64,000 nt of DNA from Vicugna pacos (GCF_048564905.1 NC_133002.1:58461183-58525182), one strand, 5' to 3'; positions 51,401 to 63,723 are shown, counted from the stretch's first letter. Notes: a model not told the origin generated them from the letters alone. Numbers and translations: made by a program.

Positions 51401-54400
51401 GTAGAGCAGGAGTGGAGCAGCTGAGAGCGGGCTGTAGAGGACAGTGGTAAGAAATGCCGAAATCCCCAAATCCAGAAGTAGCAACATGCACTGTCATTTA
51501 GAGACACGAGAGTAAATACCAAAAGAATTTGTTAAAAGAATTAAAAGTGGCTGCTTCTGAGAAATGGAAGGAAAGGTCATGATACGGATTTTCCTGAAGC
51601 TTTGCAGAAAAATCAGACTCTCAAAGCAAAGTAAGTATCATTCACAGAGTGGTATAGGAATCTAGATACATCGTTACAGAGTTTTATTAAAATACAAGAG
51701 CCACCTGATTTCTGCCTTCCGTTTACCCCGAAGCTGATTTCTGATCCTAAATGAAATCATATTCCCGAAACTAACCACCTGTAGAGGTGGGCGAACGGCT
51801 CCAAGGGCAAGGGGCTTCACAATTTGAAAGTTTCTTGACCCTTGTTGAGGCTCTCTTGTCTTTCAAGGTTGGGAAGCTGATCAACTCCTGACTTTGCCTC
51901 TCTGTGGCTGTTAGCTACCAACATGTGCCCTCACCTCCTGGGGCCTCATCTTTCTCACGGGGTTGTGGAAACAGAAGGCAGTGGCTACTGGCCACTCTTG
52001 CTCGATATTCCATGCATCTGCGTCATCTGGCAGTTAATCTGACATTCGCATGGTACCAAATTCTCCAGGAATAGAGATTAAGATAGAGACAGAAGTTTTT
52101 GTGGGTTTGTCTTTAAAAAAAAAAGGGAGGGGGCAGGTGAAAATATTGAAAATATTGCCAGGTTCACTAAAAAGTTATTAGCAGTGACTAAGAAATGAAC
52201 TTTCAAGGTCACATGGAAAGAGAATCTGACAAGAAAAAGAGAAATGGAGTTTTATTTTCTCCTGAGGAAGTCTGAAAAATGTCACTCTGCCTCCTTTCTT
52301 CTGTGAAACAAAATGATCCACCTTCAAAAAAAATTAAATTTGACAAGGTGATTTTAAAATGCATATAAAAGAGCAAAGGGAGCAAAACAGTCAAGATATG
52401 CCTGAGGAAAAACCTGGTGGGGGAACTTGCTCTGCCAGATACCAGGACTTGTCATAAAGTTAAGAGCAAATCACCACACTGGTGTTAGTACAGACCAACA
52501 AATCAGCAGGGCAGAAGAGCTCAGAAAAAGAGCATGCAAGCAGAAAACGGGACGTGTTCCTGCAGATGAGCAGGGAAAGGACAAACAGTCAACAAATTGT
52601 ACCCTGGAACAATCTATTATCCTCAAGGAAAGGCAAAGTAGATCGTTACCTCATTCAAAAATAAACTCCAGATGGAATTCAACTTGAGTTGAAACTGAAC
52701 TTAAATGTGAAAGGGACGACTTAAAACACTCAGAACACAGAGGGGAGAGTGGTTAGATGTAGAAGAGGGGGAGGAATCAACAAGGGTGGGGCCAGAGGGA
52801 GCTTCAACATTATTGGTTCTATTCCAGGTCTTATGTTGTATAAAAATTCTAAATTATACATAATTAGAATAATATGCAAATGAGAGACTCACATGATGAA
52901 AGTGCACAAATGCATTAGTACTTTAATATGTATCAATAAATTATAAATTATACATAAACATTACATATGCTCTTTTGTTCTAATGATGTATTACACAATG
53001 TTAAAAAGTAGTAAAATTACGCCTCTCAGGGAGGGATGGAAATGTGAGCTAAATTGACTGTGGTGGTGGTTTCATGGGTGTACACATCTATCAAAATTCA
53101 TCAAACTGCACATATGTGCAGTTTACTGTACAGGAACTGTATCACAATAAAGGTGTTTAAAAAAAAAGTAATAAAATTACAGCCCTTACCTGTGCAGGTA
53201 CTGAAGATTCGATACCTTCCCCGATTCCCCTTCAAGGGTATAATCTCTCTGTTTCTGCAGAAAGTGAAAAGGTAAAGATAAAACGGCTGATCCTATCCTT
53301 GGCTCTGACTACCTCATTCAATGGTGTGGTGCCCCAGTGCCCTGGAACACAGGCACAGACAGTTAGAGGTCCTCAAATATCAGAGATCTACTAGGCATAT
53401 TCTAGAACAGGGCCACTCAGTTGCCACTGGCATCCAAAAACTGGACTTGAACAAGAGAATTCAGAGTAATGGCCAGTAAGGTTTCCTACCACTGCGTCCA
53501 GTGTCCAGACCCAAAGCACCGACGACAGACAGGCCACAGTCCACAGCTTCATCTGAGGATCTGTGTCTTAGACCCAAGCTCTGTGCCTTTGTGGTTGGCT
53601 GAATAATGGCCACCAAAGATGTCCACATCCTAACTGGAACCTGTGAAGATGTTACCTTACATGGTAAGAGATCTTACAAATGTGATGAAGTTAAGGATCT
53701 CTTGATTAGCCTAAATTATCCAGGTGGGCCCCAAATAATCATAGGCTCCTTATAAGAGGGAGGCAGTAGGGTCAACAATATACAGGAGATACTGGGACTG
53801 AAGCAGAAGTTGGGCAGGAAAGAAGATACTATGCTGCTGGCTTTGAGGATGGAGGAAGGGGCCACAAGGCAAGAAATGCAGGAGACCTCTACCAGTGGAA
53901 AATGCATTCTCTGGAATACTGGAAATGGATTCTCCCCTAGAGCTTCCAAAAGGAATGCAGCCCTATGAACCCATTTTTGACTTCTGACCTCCAGAACTGT
54001 AAGATAATACATTTGCATTGTTTTAAGCCATTAAGTTTATGGTAATGTTACAGCAGCAACAGAAAACGAATACACCTTCCTATCACCATATTCCTTCCAT
54101 TCTGTGAGGTATGTACTGAATTCAGCTGCTGTGCATTCAAGGTGAACGGCAGAGGCTGGGCTCTGTACGTACCTGCTAAATCAAGGAGGGGAAGTATAAT
54201 ATACAAAGGCAGCTTAACGGGAGAAGGTAACAAGTGACTACAGCCCAACATCTATTTATTGAACCTTTTATACAGAAGGTGCTGTGGTAGATGACTAAAG
54301 AAATACACAGTTGCTTTTAATATGCCTATAATCTTAAAAATGTAACAAATAAATATAAAACAATGCACAGAGTGTTAAAAGGCAGTACCTATCAAACAAA

Positions 54401-57400
54401 AATTACAGCTGCAAGTATCAGATATTCAGAAAATGGAGAGATGTGGGCTCGGGTAGTGCAGGCAACCTTCCCAGACATGGTGAGCTATGAGCTGCACCTT
54501 GAAAGACAGCCAGAGTCTGGACATGTGAAAGGGAGAGGAAGGAGAAGCCAGGTGTGAGGAGGGAGGGAAAGGACAACAGGGTTAGGGATGCACTAAGGTG
54601 GGACAGGTAAGTGCGAAACAGCTCAAGGCAGAAGGTTCAGAGGGAAGCAAAGCACAATGCCTGAAACAGGTGTGAAACAGACAGGGGAAGGCTGACATAC
54701 CAGCTCAAGCAGTCTGAACTATACCTGCATAGAGCCCTGAGAGCATGGGATAAGAAGAGAACTAAAGCCTCTATTTATATTTCTCAATTCTAAAAACTTT
54801 GTTTTAATGCATTTTATATATCCCAAGTCAGCTGAATAATAAGGTTTATAATTCACAAATAAATGTATCAGAAGTAAATCTTCAATTTTACTTCTGGGGT
54901 GCATTACCATGAGTTTAGAGACCACTGCTCTAAGACCCCAGTAAATCACTGGGCTTTTCATAAGGAGACAGTGAAATGGGATCTAGAAAGATTCATCTGC
55001 TCTTCTGGCAAAAAGGCCTGGAGGACCAAACTGAAATCAAGTTAGGAAAAGCAATCAGGAGACCTTTGTGGTAGTCCAGGCATAATACAAAAGGCTCATC
55101 AGAAACAGGTGGATGGGACAAAGGGCAGGTGAAATGACAAAAGGGAGAAGGAACAGGTTTTTGGTGACAGGGAAGAAAGAGTTCTGAGGTTTTCAGCCTA
55201 GATGCCTGAATAAATCACACTGATATTAGAAAAAGGGAACACTGGAGGAATTCACCTGGAGATAAGAATTTGAGACCAAAGGCCTAACAGGTACTACACG
55301 AAACCATTAGGAGAAACAGGATAGAGAGAAAAGAATTGCTCAACCTGATGGGAGCCTAGAAGGGGCTTCTGTTGTTTGTCACCATACCTAAACAGAGCAG
55401 TGGCTAGCAGCCAAAGCCCTCAGACCACTGGGACCCCACATGAGAATGAGACACACAGACTGAGGAGGACCTCAGCCCAGAGAAGAGCTGGTGCCGTAGC
55501 TGACAGTCCTACCTGATCTGGCTTGAGCTCTTCCCGAACGGCCTGGATGGCGTCCCGACACTCACTGAGCATGGATTCAAACAGACGCTCCTTGGTTTCT
55601 TCACTTTCAGCCTGAACAAAGGCAGAATGCGGTAGTTTTTTTTTTTTTTTTTTGAGTAAGCCACAGTATTCTGATGAGAGCAGGACCTAACAGCACTTTG
55701 CTTCCTCCAATTAGACATGAACATAAATATCCAACCAACAAAATAAAAAAACGAACAAAAAAAGAAAAACAAAAATCCAACCAAAAACACCCCAAGTCAG
55801 AGATCCTTTCAGTTATTAAGATTCTCTACCATACACGATTTTTCTTATAGTTTTATTCACTATTTGTACCGAAGTGAGAAACACATATATGTAAAAATAT
55901 AAAGTGAACATACTGAAAAAGTATCTGCATAACTGATCTAAAACTGTCAGGCAACAAACAGCTGCTTTAATTTTTCTCCTATCATAGAACTTCGTACCAG
56001 CCTCCTCCAACACCTCTACCTCTGGCTCAGGACCTGCCCCTGGCATCCCCAGAGCAGCCTTGCAGGCTAGACTTGGAGCACTGCTACCTGCTACCTCACA
56101 CTGACGCGCAGCACACCAGAAGTTTCTTTTCCTTTTTCCCTCCAGAACAGACTGTCTTTCAGTATACTGTCAAACTGCCAGCAAATTTGCCCTTACAAAT
56201 GTAACCCAACAGACTTGTAGATACTGGATTTCTTTTAGGTCAAAGCAAGTGAAAAACATTACTAATTAACAGCCAATCAAAAATATATTTCTCCTAAATA
56301 TTATGTGAGGTTCTCTCCACCACAGAAATTCTGCACTCAGATAGTCCATGTGGCTACGCTGAGAACATTTTTCAGGGCCGATGAGGTTGACAGACACTTG
56401 ATGACAGTGTCTGCAAAGCACAGGGCGTCACCCCTCCGCCAGCCAGCTGGGATAAGGCAAAAAGTGATTCACTAACTGAATACCTGCCAAACCACATTAT
56501 CATTCTAAAGAATCTGACTGAGCAGGTGGGAATGGACAGAAGGCAGAAAGGAGATGAACTTGTGTTACTGGCAGACCCACTCTGACGTTAAAACATCAAC
56601 ATTCCCATTGTTATATTTGACTTTCCATCGAAACTAACATCCAATCTGATCTCCTGACATTCAGCTGAACTCCAAGAAAGCCCAAACCCCTCCACCCTCA
56701 AGTGCTACCCACTCCTTTAGAGATGGTTGGAAGGGGCTTAAAGAAAAACCTCTTCTTCTCTTAAGAACTCTTAGGTTCCAATGTGAAAAAAAACTTCCTT
56801 GTAGATTACCCAATATAAACCAAACATACTTTTCTATTTATAAGTTACTTGACTTTCCTGTTGTTTAGTAACTTAGGAACAACTCAGGGGTACAGCTATT
56901 CTATAAATTTCTAAAGGCAAACACAGCCACCACTAACTCACTGACACCGAGAGCAGTGTGACCCACTAGAACTTTCTGTGATGATGTAAGCCTGCACTGT
57001 CCGATGCAGTGCTCATTAGCTGCGCGTGGCTATCCAGCACCTGAAATTTTAATTAATTTACATAGCAATATGCGTTCAAGTGGCTACTGCTCTGGAGAAA
57101 CACACTTCACACAAAACACTGCCAAGCATCTCAAGTTAGCAAGATTCTTTATAATTATTTAACCAAATTCACTGGCCCACATTTTCAAAGTACTGATCCC
57201 GTGGAACGGGGCAGCCGTACAGTTAACATGCAACAGACCTGGCACCACACACACATACCAGAGCCATGCTAACAGCAGGTGGATGAACTCCCAGTTTTGA
57301 TATCATGCAATCCTGTAAATATGCCACCAACACCCCTTTAAGATGGGTGGGGTTCAGCAGCTGCGGCAGTGGGTGTGCAGGAGAAAAGTAAACTTGGTTT

Positions 57401-60400
57401 TACCAGCTACACAGGATGTCTCCTTTCCTATAGGGAGGGTATGGCTCCAATAAAAAAATTAAAATGATGTTAAATGCTAAGTCTCTTTACTGCCACATAC
57501 TACCTTCGTTTTTTGAATAAGGAAACCTCTGCATCAAGGTACTGAACAGAAGCAAACTTTCCCTCTTCTTCCAGAAAATTCTAAGTTCCACTGCGAATTT
57601 TACAAAAGTCTTAAACCACAACGAAGGAAAACTCCTATCTGAAGGTGAGGACTTTGGTCAGTTGTGCTTTTCTCGCAGCGCCCACACTGCACAGTGACAC
57701 AGAGGCCACTAATTTCTGGAGCAGAGCTCACGACTCTCTGTGGGCCGGGCAAAATGCCTCCAAACAGGAAGCCTGGAACTTATTTTGCTACTTAAATTCT
57801 TCTATAAACCTATCTTGGAGGCTAAGATAACCTGAAAGGAGAGAGGAAGAAGAAACGCCTCTCCATTCGTATGTAGAGGCAGGGCTCCTCAGAATCGACG
57901 TGCAGACACCTCAAGTCTGTCGCTGAACCCACAAGAATGTGCTGCCAAACACAAGGGGAAGACTCCCTGCGTAAGAATCTGGTCGGCGGGACCTTCCCCG
58001 GGTATGCCTCTGACACAAAGAAGAAACCTTGCGCCTCCAAAGCAATGTTATTCAGTTCTAACAAAGAAACACATTCTAGATCAATTTTCATTTGAACTTC
58101 AAACACTCTAGGATGTGCTTTTCTACAGCCTCAAGCCACACCTCAAGGCTCACTAAAACCGGCTGCTTGTGTCCTGAGATAAGAGACCCCAGGCTATTAA
58201 AGACAGAGCTCTCAGACTGTTTTCACTTGTCTAAAGAAATTGCTTAAAGGTGGTGGTGCGACTAAGAGACAAACAAGTTGGGTCCGACCAATTGTCTACC
58301 AAACTCATACACCTGCAGGAGAACCAGGGGATGAGAACCAGGCCTCACTTGGCCCACTGAGGTGCAGGAAAAACACACATGGAAATCTAGTAAAGGATAC
58401 AAACCTCACTTAACAACAGATTTTTTTTTTTAAGTAAAGGAGAAAGCATCTCCCTTGCATTCAAACATTAAAATATTAGCCATAACTTGAGGATAAGAAT
58501 AATCAAATCTGCAGATATTCTAATCCCTGCCCCCTACACCACCAAAGAGCTGCCTTACATCCTCACAATGCAACCAACAGTGACAATTTAGGTGTGATCA
58601 AGTATTAATAAAGCAAAATAGAAATAAATTACAGAGTGAGACAATTATTGAGTAAGACAATGTAAGTAAGGTAATTAGAATATGAAGACCTAAATCTTGG
58701 CTAAAGAAACGAAGGATTTTGCAGCTGGATACTGGCAGCTGATTAAGTCTCAGCTCCAGTCTCTGGCATGAATATTACCTCCCTGAATTATTTCTTCCTT
58801 TCATGCTTTTCAGTAAACCACTGTTTTGGTATATCTCAATGTCCTAAAAACCTCTACAAGCAAGTAGTAAGTGGGGCTACCAAATTTCTGCACTCCAGTT
58901 CCGGGGGTGGCAAACACTGACATCAGCTGGATTAGGAAATACAGCAGTGAAAAGCCCTGTCTCTCTAGGGCATAGCCCAGGCAGAGAACCACTCAACACA
59001 GTACAAGAACTGGCGAATAATCTGACAGTGGCAACAAGGAGCAAGTAGTTCTTCTGCAGATTAGCCTCAACTGGCCAAAGGGCATTTCCCACATTTAATG
59101 ACCCATGATTCATTCAATTCAATACACATTTAATCAGCCACAGTGTTAGACCTGACTTCTGAGGATTTAACTGGATTTTATTTGACACTGTACTGAAGTT
59201 ATTTTACTTACTGGCTTGATCTGGTGTATGTGTCATATAGCACATTAGGCATGTAAATGTTTTTAATGTAAAACCGTATCGGGATTCCCAGGATTGTTAC
59301 ATAGTTTGTTAGAGCTACTATATTTAAAGGTCTCCTATAGTCAAGTGACCCTAATGCACTGTAAGATCCTTAAAAGCCACAGATAACTGTATTCACCACA
59401 ACTAGCACATTAACCAGGCACTTAACAGGAAATAATACTGTAGATTCTATAAATTCTATAAGGTCATAAGGGAATATTATAAACTTTATGTCAATAAAAT
59501 CAATAATGTACATGAAATTAGTAAATTCCTTTAAAAAATAAAACCCAAACTGACACAGGATGAAAAAGGGAATCTGAACAGCCCTAGAACTTGTAAAGGA
59601 ATTATATTTGTTTAAAACAAGCAAAAGCAAATTTAAAAAACCTTCCCACAAAGAAAACTCCAGACCCAATGGTTTCACTGGTGAATCACAACATTTAAGG
59701 GAAAAAAACAAACCCAAACAGAGAAGGAGGGAACATCTACAAACTTGTTTTTTGAGGTATGTATACCCTGACACCAACTGTAAAAAGGACATTATGGACA
59801 AGAAAAGAAAATCATAGGCCACTATTTCTCATGAAAATAGATGCAAGATTCTTAAAGCATTAACAAATCAAATCCAGCAATATATAAAAGGTACAATACA
59901 TTATAACCAAGTGGGGTTGGGTATCCCAGACATTCAAGGTTGGGTTAAACACTGAAAATTAATCAATGTAATTCACTATGTTAACAGGCTTCAAACATTC
60001 TTCCCTCTTCAGCCTTTATCTTTCCAAACTGAAAGATCTGAAACTCTCCTCATTTGGTTCTTTCCAGCCCTTTGATTTCACACACTGTTCCAACACATCC
60101 CTGTACCTTTTGGAGTAACAATTAAAAACCCATACAATATTCCTCGTGTATCTGCATATTACAGAGTTTACTGCTACAGGAGAAAGCTTCATGCTAGGTT
60201 TTCTAGTGACTCAATTTGACTGAGGAGCAGCTACATGCAGCAGTGACAGCCTGCAGTAGCTGGGACAGGAAGCCTTGGCCACTCACCCTGACTTACCCTC
60301 AGCATAAAATCTTGGACTAACCTGCCATAGAACTGCATAAAGCATGTCTAGCGGGAAGAACGCTGACCCTTATGCACAGAAGCACTTGCATAATTTTTAA

Positions 60401-63400
60401 ATTTAATAACTGAAGTAATGTAAGTAAGACATAAATGATAATGGGGTTAAATGGATGTCCATGAGAAAATGTTAGCACAACACAAACATGCCTCACTTTC
60501 ATTACGAAGCTTTGGTATTACTGCAAAGAGCTACTTATTGAAGGATTACTTTCTTCTTGATAAGGACCTTAAATACCGTAAACAACACACAGCACACTTG
60601 AGGGGAAAAAAACCCAAACTATCAAACCCAATGAGATTCCTTCGCTGTCCCTCCACCTCGCTTCTTTGAACAGGTGCTTAATAAACAAATCTTTAAAATA
60701 AACATTCCCACTAAACCAAGACTGAAAACTCTTAGTTTGAATAACTTCATTCAGTCAGAAAAGAGGTCACATATGTATTTTTAAATCTACATGATACTTT
60801 TTGATTGTAGTTTATTCTACAACAGCAATCCAAAGTATGGAAAAATCCATCTAGAAAGACTCACTACACTACACCACTGTTTATAGTGCTCAAAAGGTGT
60901 AGGAAATGCAAATGTCCAGTAAAAGATGTGCTTTGATTAAACAGCATTTTTAAAAGGACACCTGCCATTATCTGCGTATAGTAAAGATGGGTATTAAATA
61001 GAATATTTTTAACTATATAAACACGCACACCGAAGACGAGGTGGGAACACAGGCCAACAGCAGCTGTGATGAGATGACTGACCATGAGTATTTTCATCTA
61101 TTCAATGTTGGCCAATCTTGAACTGCTTTATAAGGGGGGCTGTGACCAGAAGTCAATTCTTCAACTACACTAAAACTCAAATCTGACAGTAATCCTTTAA
61201 AAATGTCCGAACAGCTCAACTAGTCACCACATGATTGAAGTGATCTTCAATTTCAAAGGCAATGGCTTCAAGTGCAATTGTAAAATGTCTTCACTTGGTC
61301 TAGTGTAGCCTAAACTGAATTATTTTACAAGGCAAGATACGTCCCCAAGACATTCTTCACCTAATAGGGAGGAGCTCTAAAAAAAAAAGCCTCAATCACT
61401 GTCTACTTCACACAAACCAAGATGACCAGGATCTCTCATCCTTTGGAACTCATCTGGTTGTTCACAACCACAAACAGGTAACAATTATGTTAGTAAGAGC
61501 ACCGGGGAGTGCAGCTTTGCGTGAATGTAGCAGATCTATCACACGTAGAACAAGAGATTCAGTTTAGCTAGGCTGTCCTTTAAGGGGCCTAGGAACAAGG
61601 TGGCCCTCTAGGGTCAGAAGACTAGGACAAGAGGTGAGAAAGACACCAGGAACACAGTAGTTATGCTGCTGCACCACCTGCTGGGCCAAACGTGACCCCT
61701 TACTCTAAGCCAGCCTCTTATTGCTCCCATTTTTAGTAAAGGCTGTCACTGTCAATTTCTTTGCCCTCTACACATAAGAACTCAATAAACTCAGCTTTCA
61801 AAATAATTTCATTCAAGAGGGGCATCGTGAGACTGTTACTAAATCCCAAGCAGCATTCAGATGAATTTTTGTTTTGTGAGAAATGAACACCAACAAAACA
61901 CTCCATATTAAACACACATGGACAACCTTCAGACATACAGAAGGGAACATAACAGGTTCCTGCTCCTTACCTGGGTGATGGCTGCCTCATTGTCAGCCAA
62001 TCCCAGTAAGAAAATCCTCACTTTGTCGATCTTCACGGGGATGGTTCTCCCTCTCCACTCCACTTCACTCATGGTGGCTGCCTGCTTGGCTCGAGTCTGA
62101 GTGATCAATGCCTGGGAAGTAGTTTTAAAGTAAGGCTTTCACTGTGGGTATGAGTGATCAAGGTGAAAAATGAGTGGAAACTATCATTTGTCTCTTTCTA
62201 TAACTAGCACATTATAGCTTATAGAGTATACAGAAACTTAATCTAAATTCCTCCTTGGTATCATATCTCTTAGCCTATAGAAACTCAGTCATTAAAAGGA
62301 CATGACAGAAAGCTAAGAAGAGCAACACTAAGTTTTGGTTGGAGAAAAGCGTAACAGTACACACCACAAGCAGAAATGTAAATTAGTAGAAACTGACTAA
62401 AAATATTTGTCAATGTATATTAAAAGCTTCTAAAACATTCAATTCCACTTTTACAATTTATCCCTAAGGAAGTACTAAGAACAGTACAAAAACTGGGGAC
62501 ACAGATATTCATGGTACTACCAGTTACCATTTTAAATAATCAACAATAGTGAACTGGTCAAACAAAACGTGTACCACAATGGAATACTATGCAGCCATCA
62601 AAAGATTTGTGGAACTACCCAGGGAACTATAGTCAGTATCTTATAATTACCTATAATGGAAAAGAATCTCAAAAAGAATAGATATATATGTATAACTGAA
62701 TCCCTTTGCTGTACACCTCAAACGTTATAAATCAACTATACTTCAATTAAAAAAATGTTTGGAAATGTATTTATTGAAGTGGAAAAAATGCAAATAACAT
62801 TAAATTTAAGAAGCACATGACTAAACAGCATATACTGAGGTCCTATTTTTTTTATCCCTACCCCACTGAGATCCTATTTGTAAAACGTATGCCTTCTCTA
62901 CATATACAAAAGTCTGCAAAACAGTCATCACATTATTAAGAGTGGTTACCTCGGGGTGGTAACCAACATGATTTTGGTCCCCCCCCCCCAATTTTTTTCC
63001 AATCTTTTATATTTCCTTTTCCTATGAGCAACAAAGTAAAAAAGTTGAAAAGTTAAAAATATTAAGTGAAAAAAGGTTTTGTTGACAATATAGATATAAA
63101 TATGCATATATTAATAGCAATTATCCCTGCGTTGACAGAATTATGGATTACTTCTCTTACTGGACTTTTTTCAAACCAGACTTTTTACAAAAATGTGCAT
63201 ACTAGATTACCTCCAATTTTTCAGCCAGGAGACCCTCCGTGCCCCCAGACCTCAATCTCATCTGCATGAGTTCATTGATAGCTGATTGGTCCCCTGAGAA
63301 AGAGCGAGAGAGTGAGTGGAAAATCCTCAAGGGTCTTGCCTGTTCCCTCGAGAAATACCAGATTCAGCTCCAAGCTCTTCCCCCTCCAAAAGCACATTTC

Positions 63401-63723
63401 AACGAAGTCCGAGTCCTTTTACAAAGCTCTCGGTGAGCACGGAAGATAAAAGGGCCTAAACACAAGCAATCGCCTCCTGGGTTTTGAGTAGGGCTGATTC
63501 CGACAATTCTACTTTTTCCATCAACCAACACCCAGGCCAGAGAAACTCCCTAGGCTCCCTGAGATGACCGCCCACCAAGCCACCTGCCGGCGCCCAGCCC
63601 AGTCGCTGCTCACCAATGTTGTATGCGCAGTAGCGGATGTTGGGTGAGATCTCTTCCACGCGCTGGTTGTAGAGCACAGCCTGCTCTTCCGTGAAAGCAC
63701 TGGCCAGCTTCTCGTAGATGGTT
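45261..63723 (-). CDS. SRP68: SRP68, signal recognition particle 68 kDa subunit (partial; last 11 coding exons)
   Basis: SRP68 binds 7SL RNA and forms a heterodimer with SRP72 in the signal recognition particle, which targets nascent secretory proteins to the ER. Eleven exons, read from 63723 down to 45261, carry one leading base plus 412 codons including TAA. That is about the last 411 residues, or about residue 216 onward by human numbering. The gene runs off the right end, so the Gly-rich N-terminus and most of the RNA-binding domain are missing. The sequence is near-identical to human (ASAFTEEQAVLYNQRVEEIS, YLTYIKLSTAIKRNENMAKG, GLTGYIKGIFGFRS). One Ser of the human TETSSSQ run is absent. 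All boundaries are GT-AG and phase-consistent. Confidence 0.97.
45570..45700 (-). repeat. MIR fragment
   Basis: CACAAACCTATGAGGTGCCA and CCCATCTTATAGCTGAGAGT are the reverse of the MIR core. It lies in the last SRP68 intron (45489-45955). Confidence 0.55.
45956..46008 (-). CDS. SRP68: SRP68 exon 15
   Basis: This 53-nt exon encodes TNDSHQTETSSQVKDNK. It is a polar linker and is one Ser shorter than the human one. The donor is AAG|GTAAGT-like. Confidence 0.93.
46405..46480 (-). CDS. SRP68: SRP68 exon 14
   Basis: Residues DLPDVHELITQVRSEKCSLQ to AAAIL plus one base. The donor is G|GTGAGC. Confidence 0.95.
46690..46940 (-). repeat. MIR, nearly full length
   Basis: GGTGCCAGGCACTGCTCCG, GCATTTTACAGATGAGGAGA and AGCCAGGTCACCTGGC run through the reverse MIR consensus. 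It lies in the SRP68 intron between exons 13 and 14. Confidence 0.75.
47615..47720 (+). mobile_element. hAT-Charlie-like (MER5/MER20-like) fragment
   Basis: CGCCTGGGGACCTTGCTAAA and GGTGGGGCCTGAGAACCTGC match a common non-autonomous hAT element. Same SRP68 intron. Confidence 0.55.
47757..47935 (+). mobile_element. MER20-like hAT element
   Basis: AATGGTTCTCAGCTTGGGTG, CACATTAGAATCACTGAGGG and CTCTGAGGGTGGGACCCAG are MER20 hallmarks. It is nearly complete and placed about 40 bp from the previous hAT fragment. Confidence 0.75.
48131..48260 (-). CDS. SRP68: SRP68 exon 13
   Basis: It reads CFFIAQSYVLVRKWSEALVL to NSLK, a TPR-like helical hairpin. The donor is AAG|GTGAGC. Confidence 0.95.
48261..49227. 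other. SRP68 intron between exons 12 and 13
   Basis: No repeat or gene recognised. ORFs of 75-126 codons here lack domains. Confidence 0.4.
49228..49322 (-). CDS. SRP68: SRP68 exon 12
   Basis: Residues NLVELLQLPGLEEDRAFQKE to YKAY plus two bases. The donor is AG|GTAAGT. Confidence 0.95.
49323..49986. other. SRP68 intron between exons 11 and 12
   Basis: It holds only a short (TGAC)n run near 49670-49686. Nothing else is recognised. Confidence 0.4.
49987..50143 (-). CDS. SRP68: SRP68 exon 11
   Basis: Residues YLTYIKLSTAIKRNENMAKG to LYDIILQ. The acceptor CATTCCAG gives the right phase. The donor is CAG|GTGCCT. Confidence 0.95.
50144..52329. other. SRP68 intron between exons 10 and 11, left part
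   Basis: No gene or confidently named repeat. A 170-codon ORF on the minus strand (50740-51252) has no recognisable domain and is probably chance. Confidence 0.35.
52330..53172 (+). mobile_element. Old L1 (L1M), end of ORF2 and 3' UTR
   Basis: AACTTGCTCTGCCAGATACC, ATAAACTCCAGATGGAATTC and GTGGTTTCATGGGTGTACAC, then AATAAAGGTGTTTAAAAAA, follow an old L1 in order. It ends about 17 bp from SRP68 exon 10. Confidence 0.7.
53190..53254 (-). CDS. SRP68: SRP68 exon 10
   Basis: Residues KQRDYTLEGESGKVSNLQYL and following. The acceptor is TTCTGCAG and the donor AG|GTAAGG. Confidence 0.94.
53590..54075 (+). mobile_element. MLT1-like LTR fossil (ERVL-MaLR), solo
   Basis: TGTGGTTGGCTGAATAATGG, GATGTCCACATCCTAACTGG, CTTATAAGAGGGAGGCAG and CAGCAACAGAAAACGAATAC span a whole LTR. 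No internal region is attached. Old, solo copy in the SRP68 intron between exons 9 and 10. Confidence 0.8.
54250..55250 (+). repeat. L2-like relic with an insertion
   Basis: CACCTTGAAAGACAGCCAGA, AGGCAGAAGGTTCAGAGGG and TTTGTGGTAGTCCAGGCATA fit the order of an old L2-type element. About 54770-54950 interrupts it. Confidence 0.45.
54770..54950. mobile_element. Possible hAT-like insertion in the L2-like relic
   Basis: AT-rich sequence ending GAGTTTAGAGACCACTGCTC resembles the terminal part of a MER5-class element. It lies where the L2-like match breaks. Confidence 0.4.
55513..55611 (-). CDS. SRP68: SRP68 exon 9
   Basis: The exon is 33 codons: AESEETKERLFESMLSECRD to KPDQ. The donor is CAG|GTAGGA. 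It stands alone between introns of about 2.3 and 6.4 kb. Confidence 0.95.
55612..59569. other. SRP68 intron between exons 8 and 9, right-to-middle part
   Basis: Apart from a poly-T next to exon 9 and a hAT-like fragment at 56985-57115, nothing is recognised. No ORF has a domain. Confidence 0.35.
56985..57115. mobile_element. hAT-like fragment
   Basis: CTGCACTGTCCGATGCAGTG, GCGTGGCTATCCAGCACCTG and TCAAGTGGCTACTGCTCTGG are from the same class of element as the one near 39 kb. Confidence 0.55.
59570..60000 (+). mobile_element. Old L1 ORF2 fragment
   Basis: ACAAAGAAAACTCCAGACCC, AATGGTTTCACTGGTGAAT, AATAGATGCAAGATTCTTAA and CAAGTGGGGTTGGGTATCCC follow L1 ORF2 (reverse transcriptase region) in order. 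Truncated at both ends. Confidence 0.7.
60001..61970. other. SRP68 intron between exons 8 and 9, left part
   Basis: AT-rich DNA with no gene or named repeat that I can support. Confidence 0.35.
61971..62111 (-). CDS. SRP68: SRP68 exon 8
   Basis: The exon is 47 codons: ALITQTRAKQAATMSEVEWR to NEAAITQ. The donor is CAG|GTAAGG. Confidence 0.96.
62330..63070 (+). mobile_element. Old L1M 3' end interrupted by a younger L1 3' end
   Basis: Outer phrases are CACAATGGAATACTATGCAG before the break and GTGGTTACCTCGGGGTGG after it, typical of an old L1 3' UTR. It fills most of the SRP68 intron between exons 7 and 8. Confidence 0.6.
62610..62757 (+). mobile_element. L1 3' end, cetartiodactyl type
   Basis: CAGGGAACTATAGTCAGTAT, ACCTATAATGGAAAAGAATC, CTTTGCTGTACACCTCAAAC and ATCAACTATACTTCAATTAA are diagnostic. 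It is 5'-truncated and inserted inside the older L1. Confidence 0.85.
63211..63293 (-). CDS. SRP68: SRP68 exon 7
   Basis: The acceptor TTTCTCAG precedes GGGAC. It encodes DQSAINELMQMRLRSGGTEG to KLE. The donor GAG|GTAATC is non-optimal. Confidence 0.95.
63614..63723 (-). CDS. SRP68: SRP68 exon 6 (human numbering)
   Basis: The acceptor CCTCGCAG lies above 63723 and the donor G|GTGAGC below 63614. It encodes TIYEKLASAFTEEQ to YCAYNI, the end of the RNA-binding domain. Exon numbers here assume the 16-exon human structure. Confidence 0.95.
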
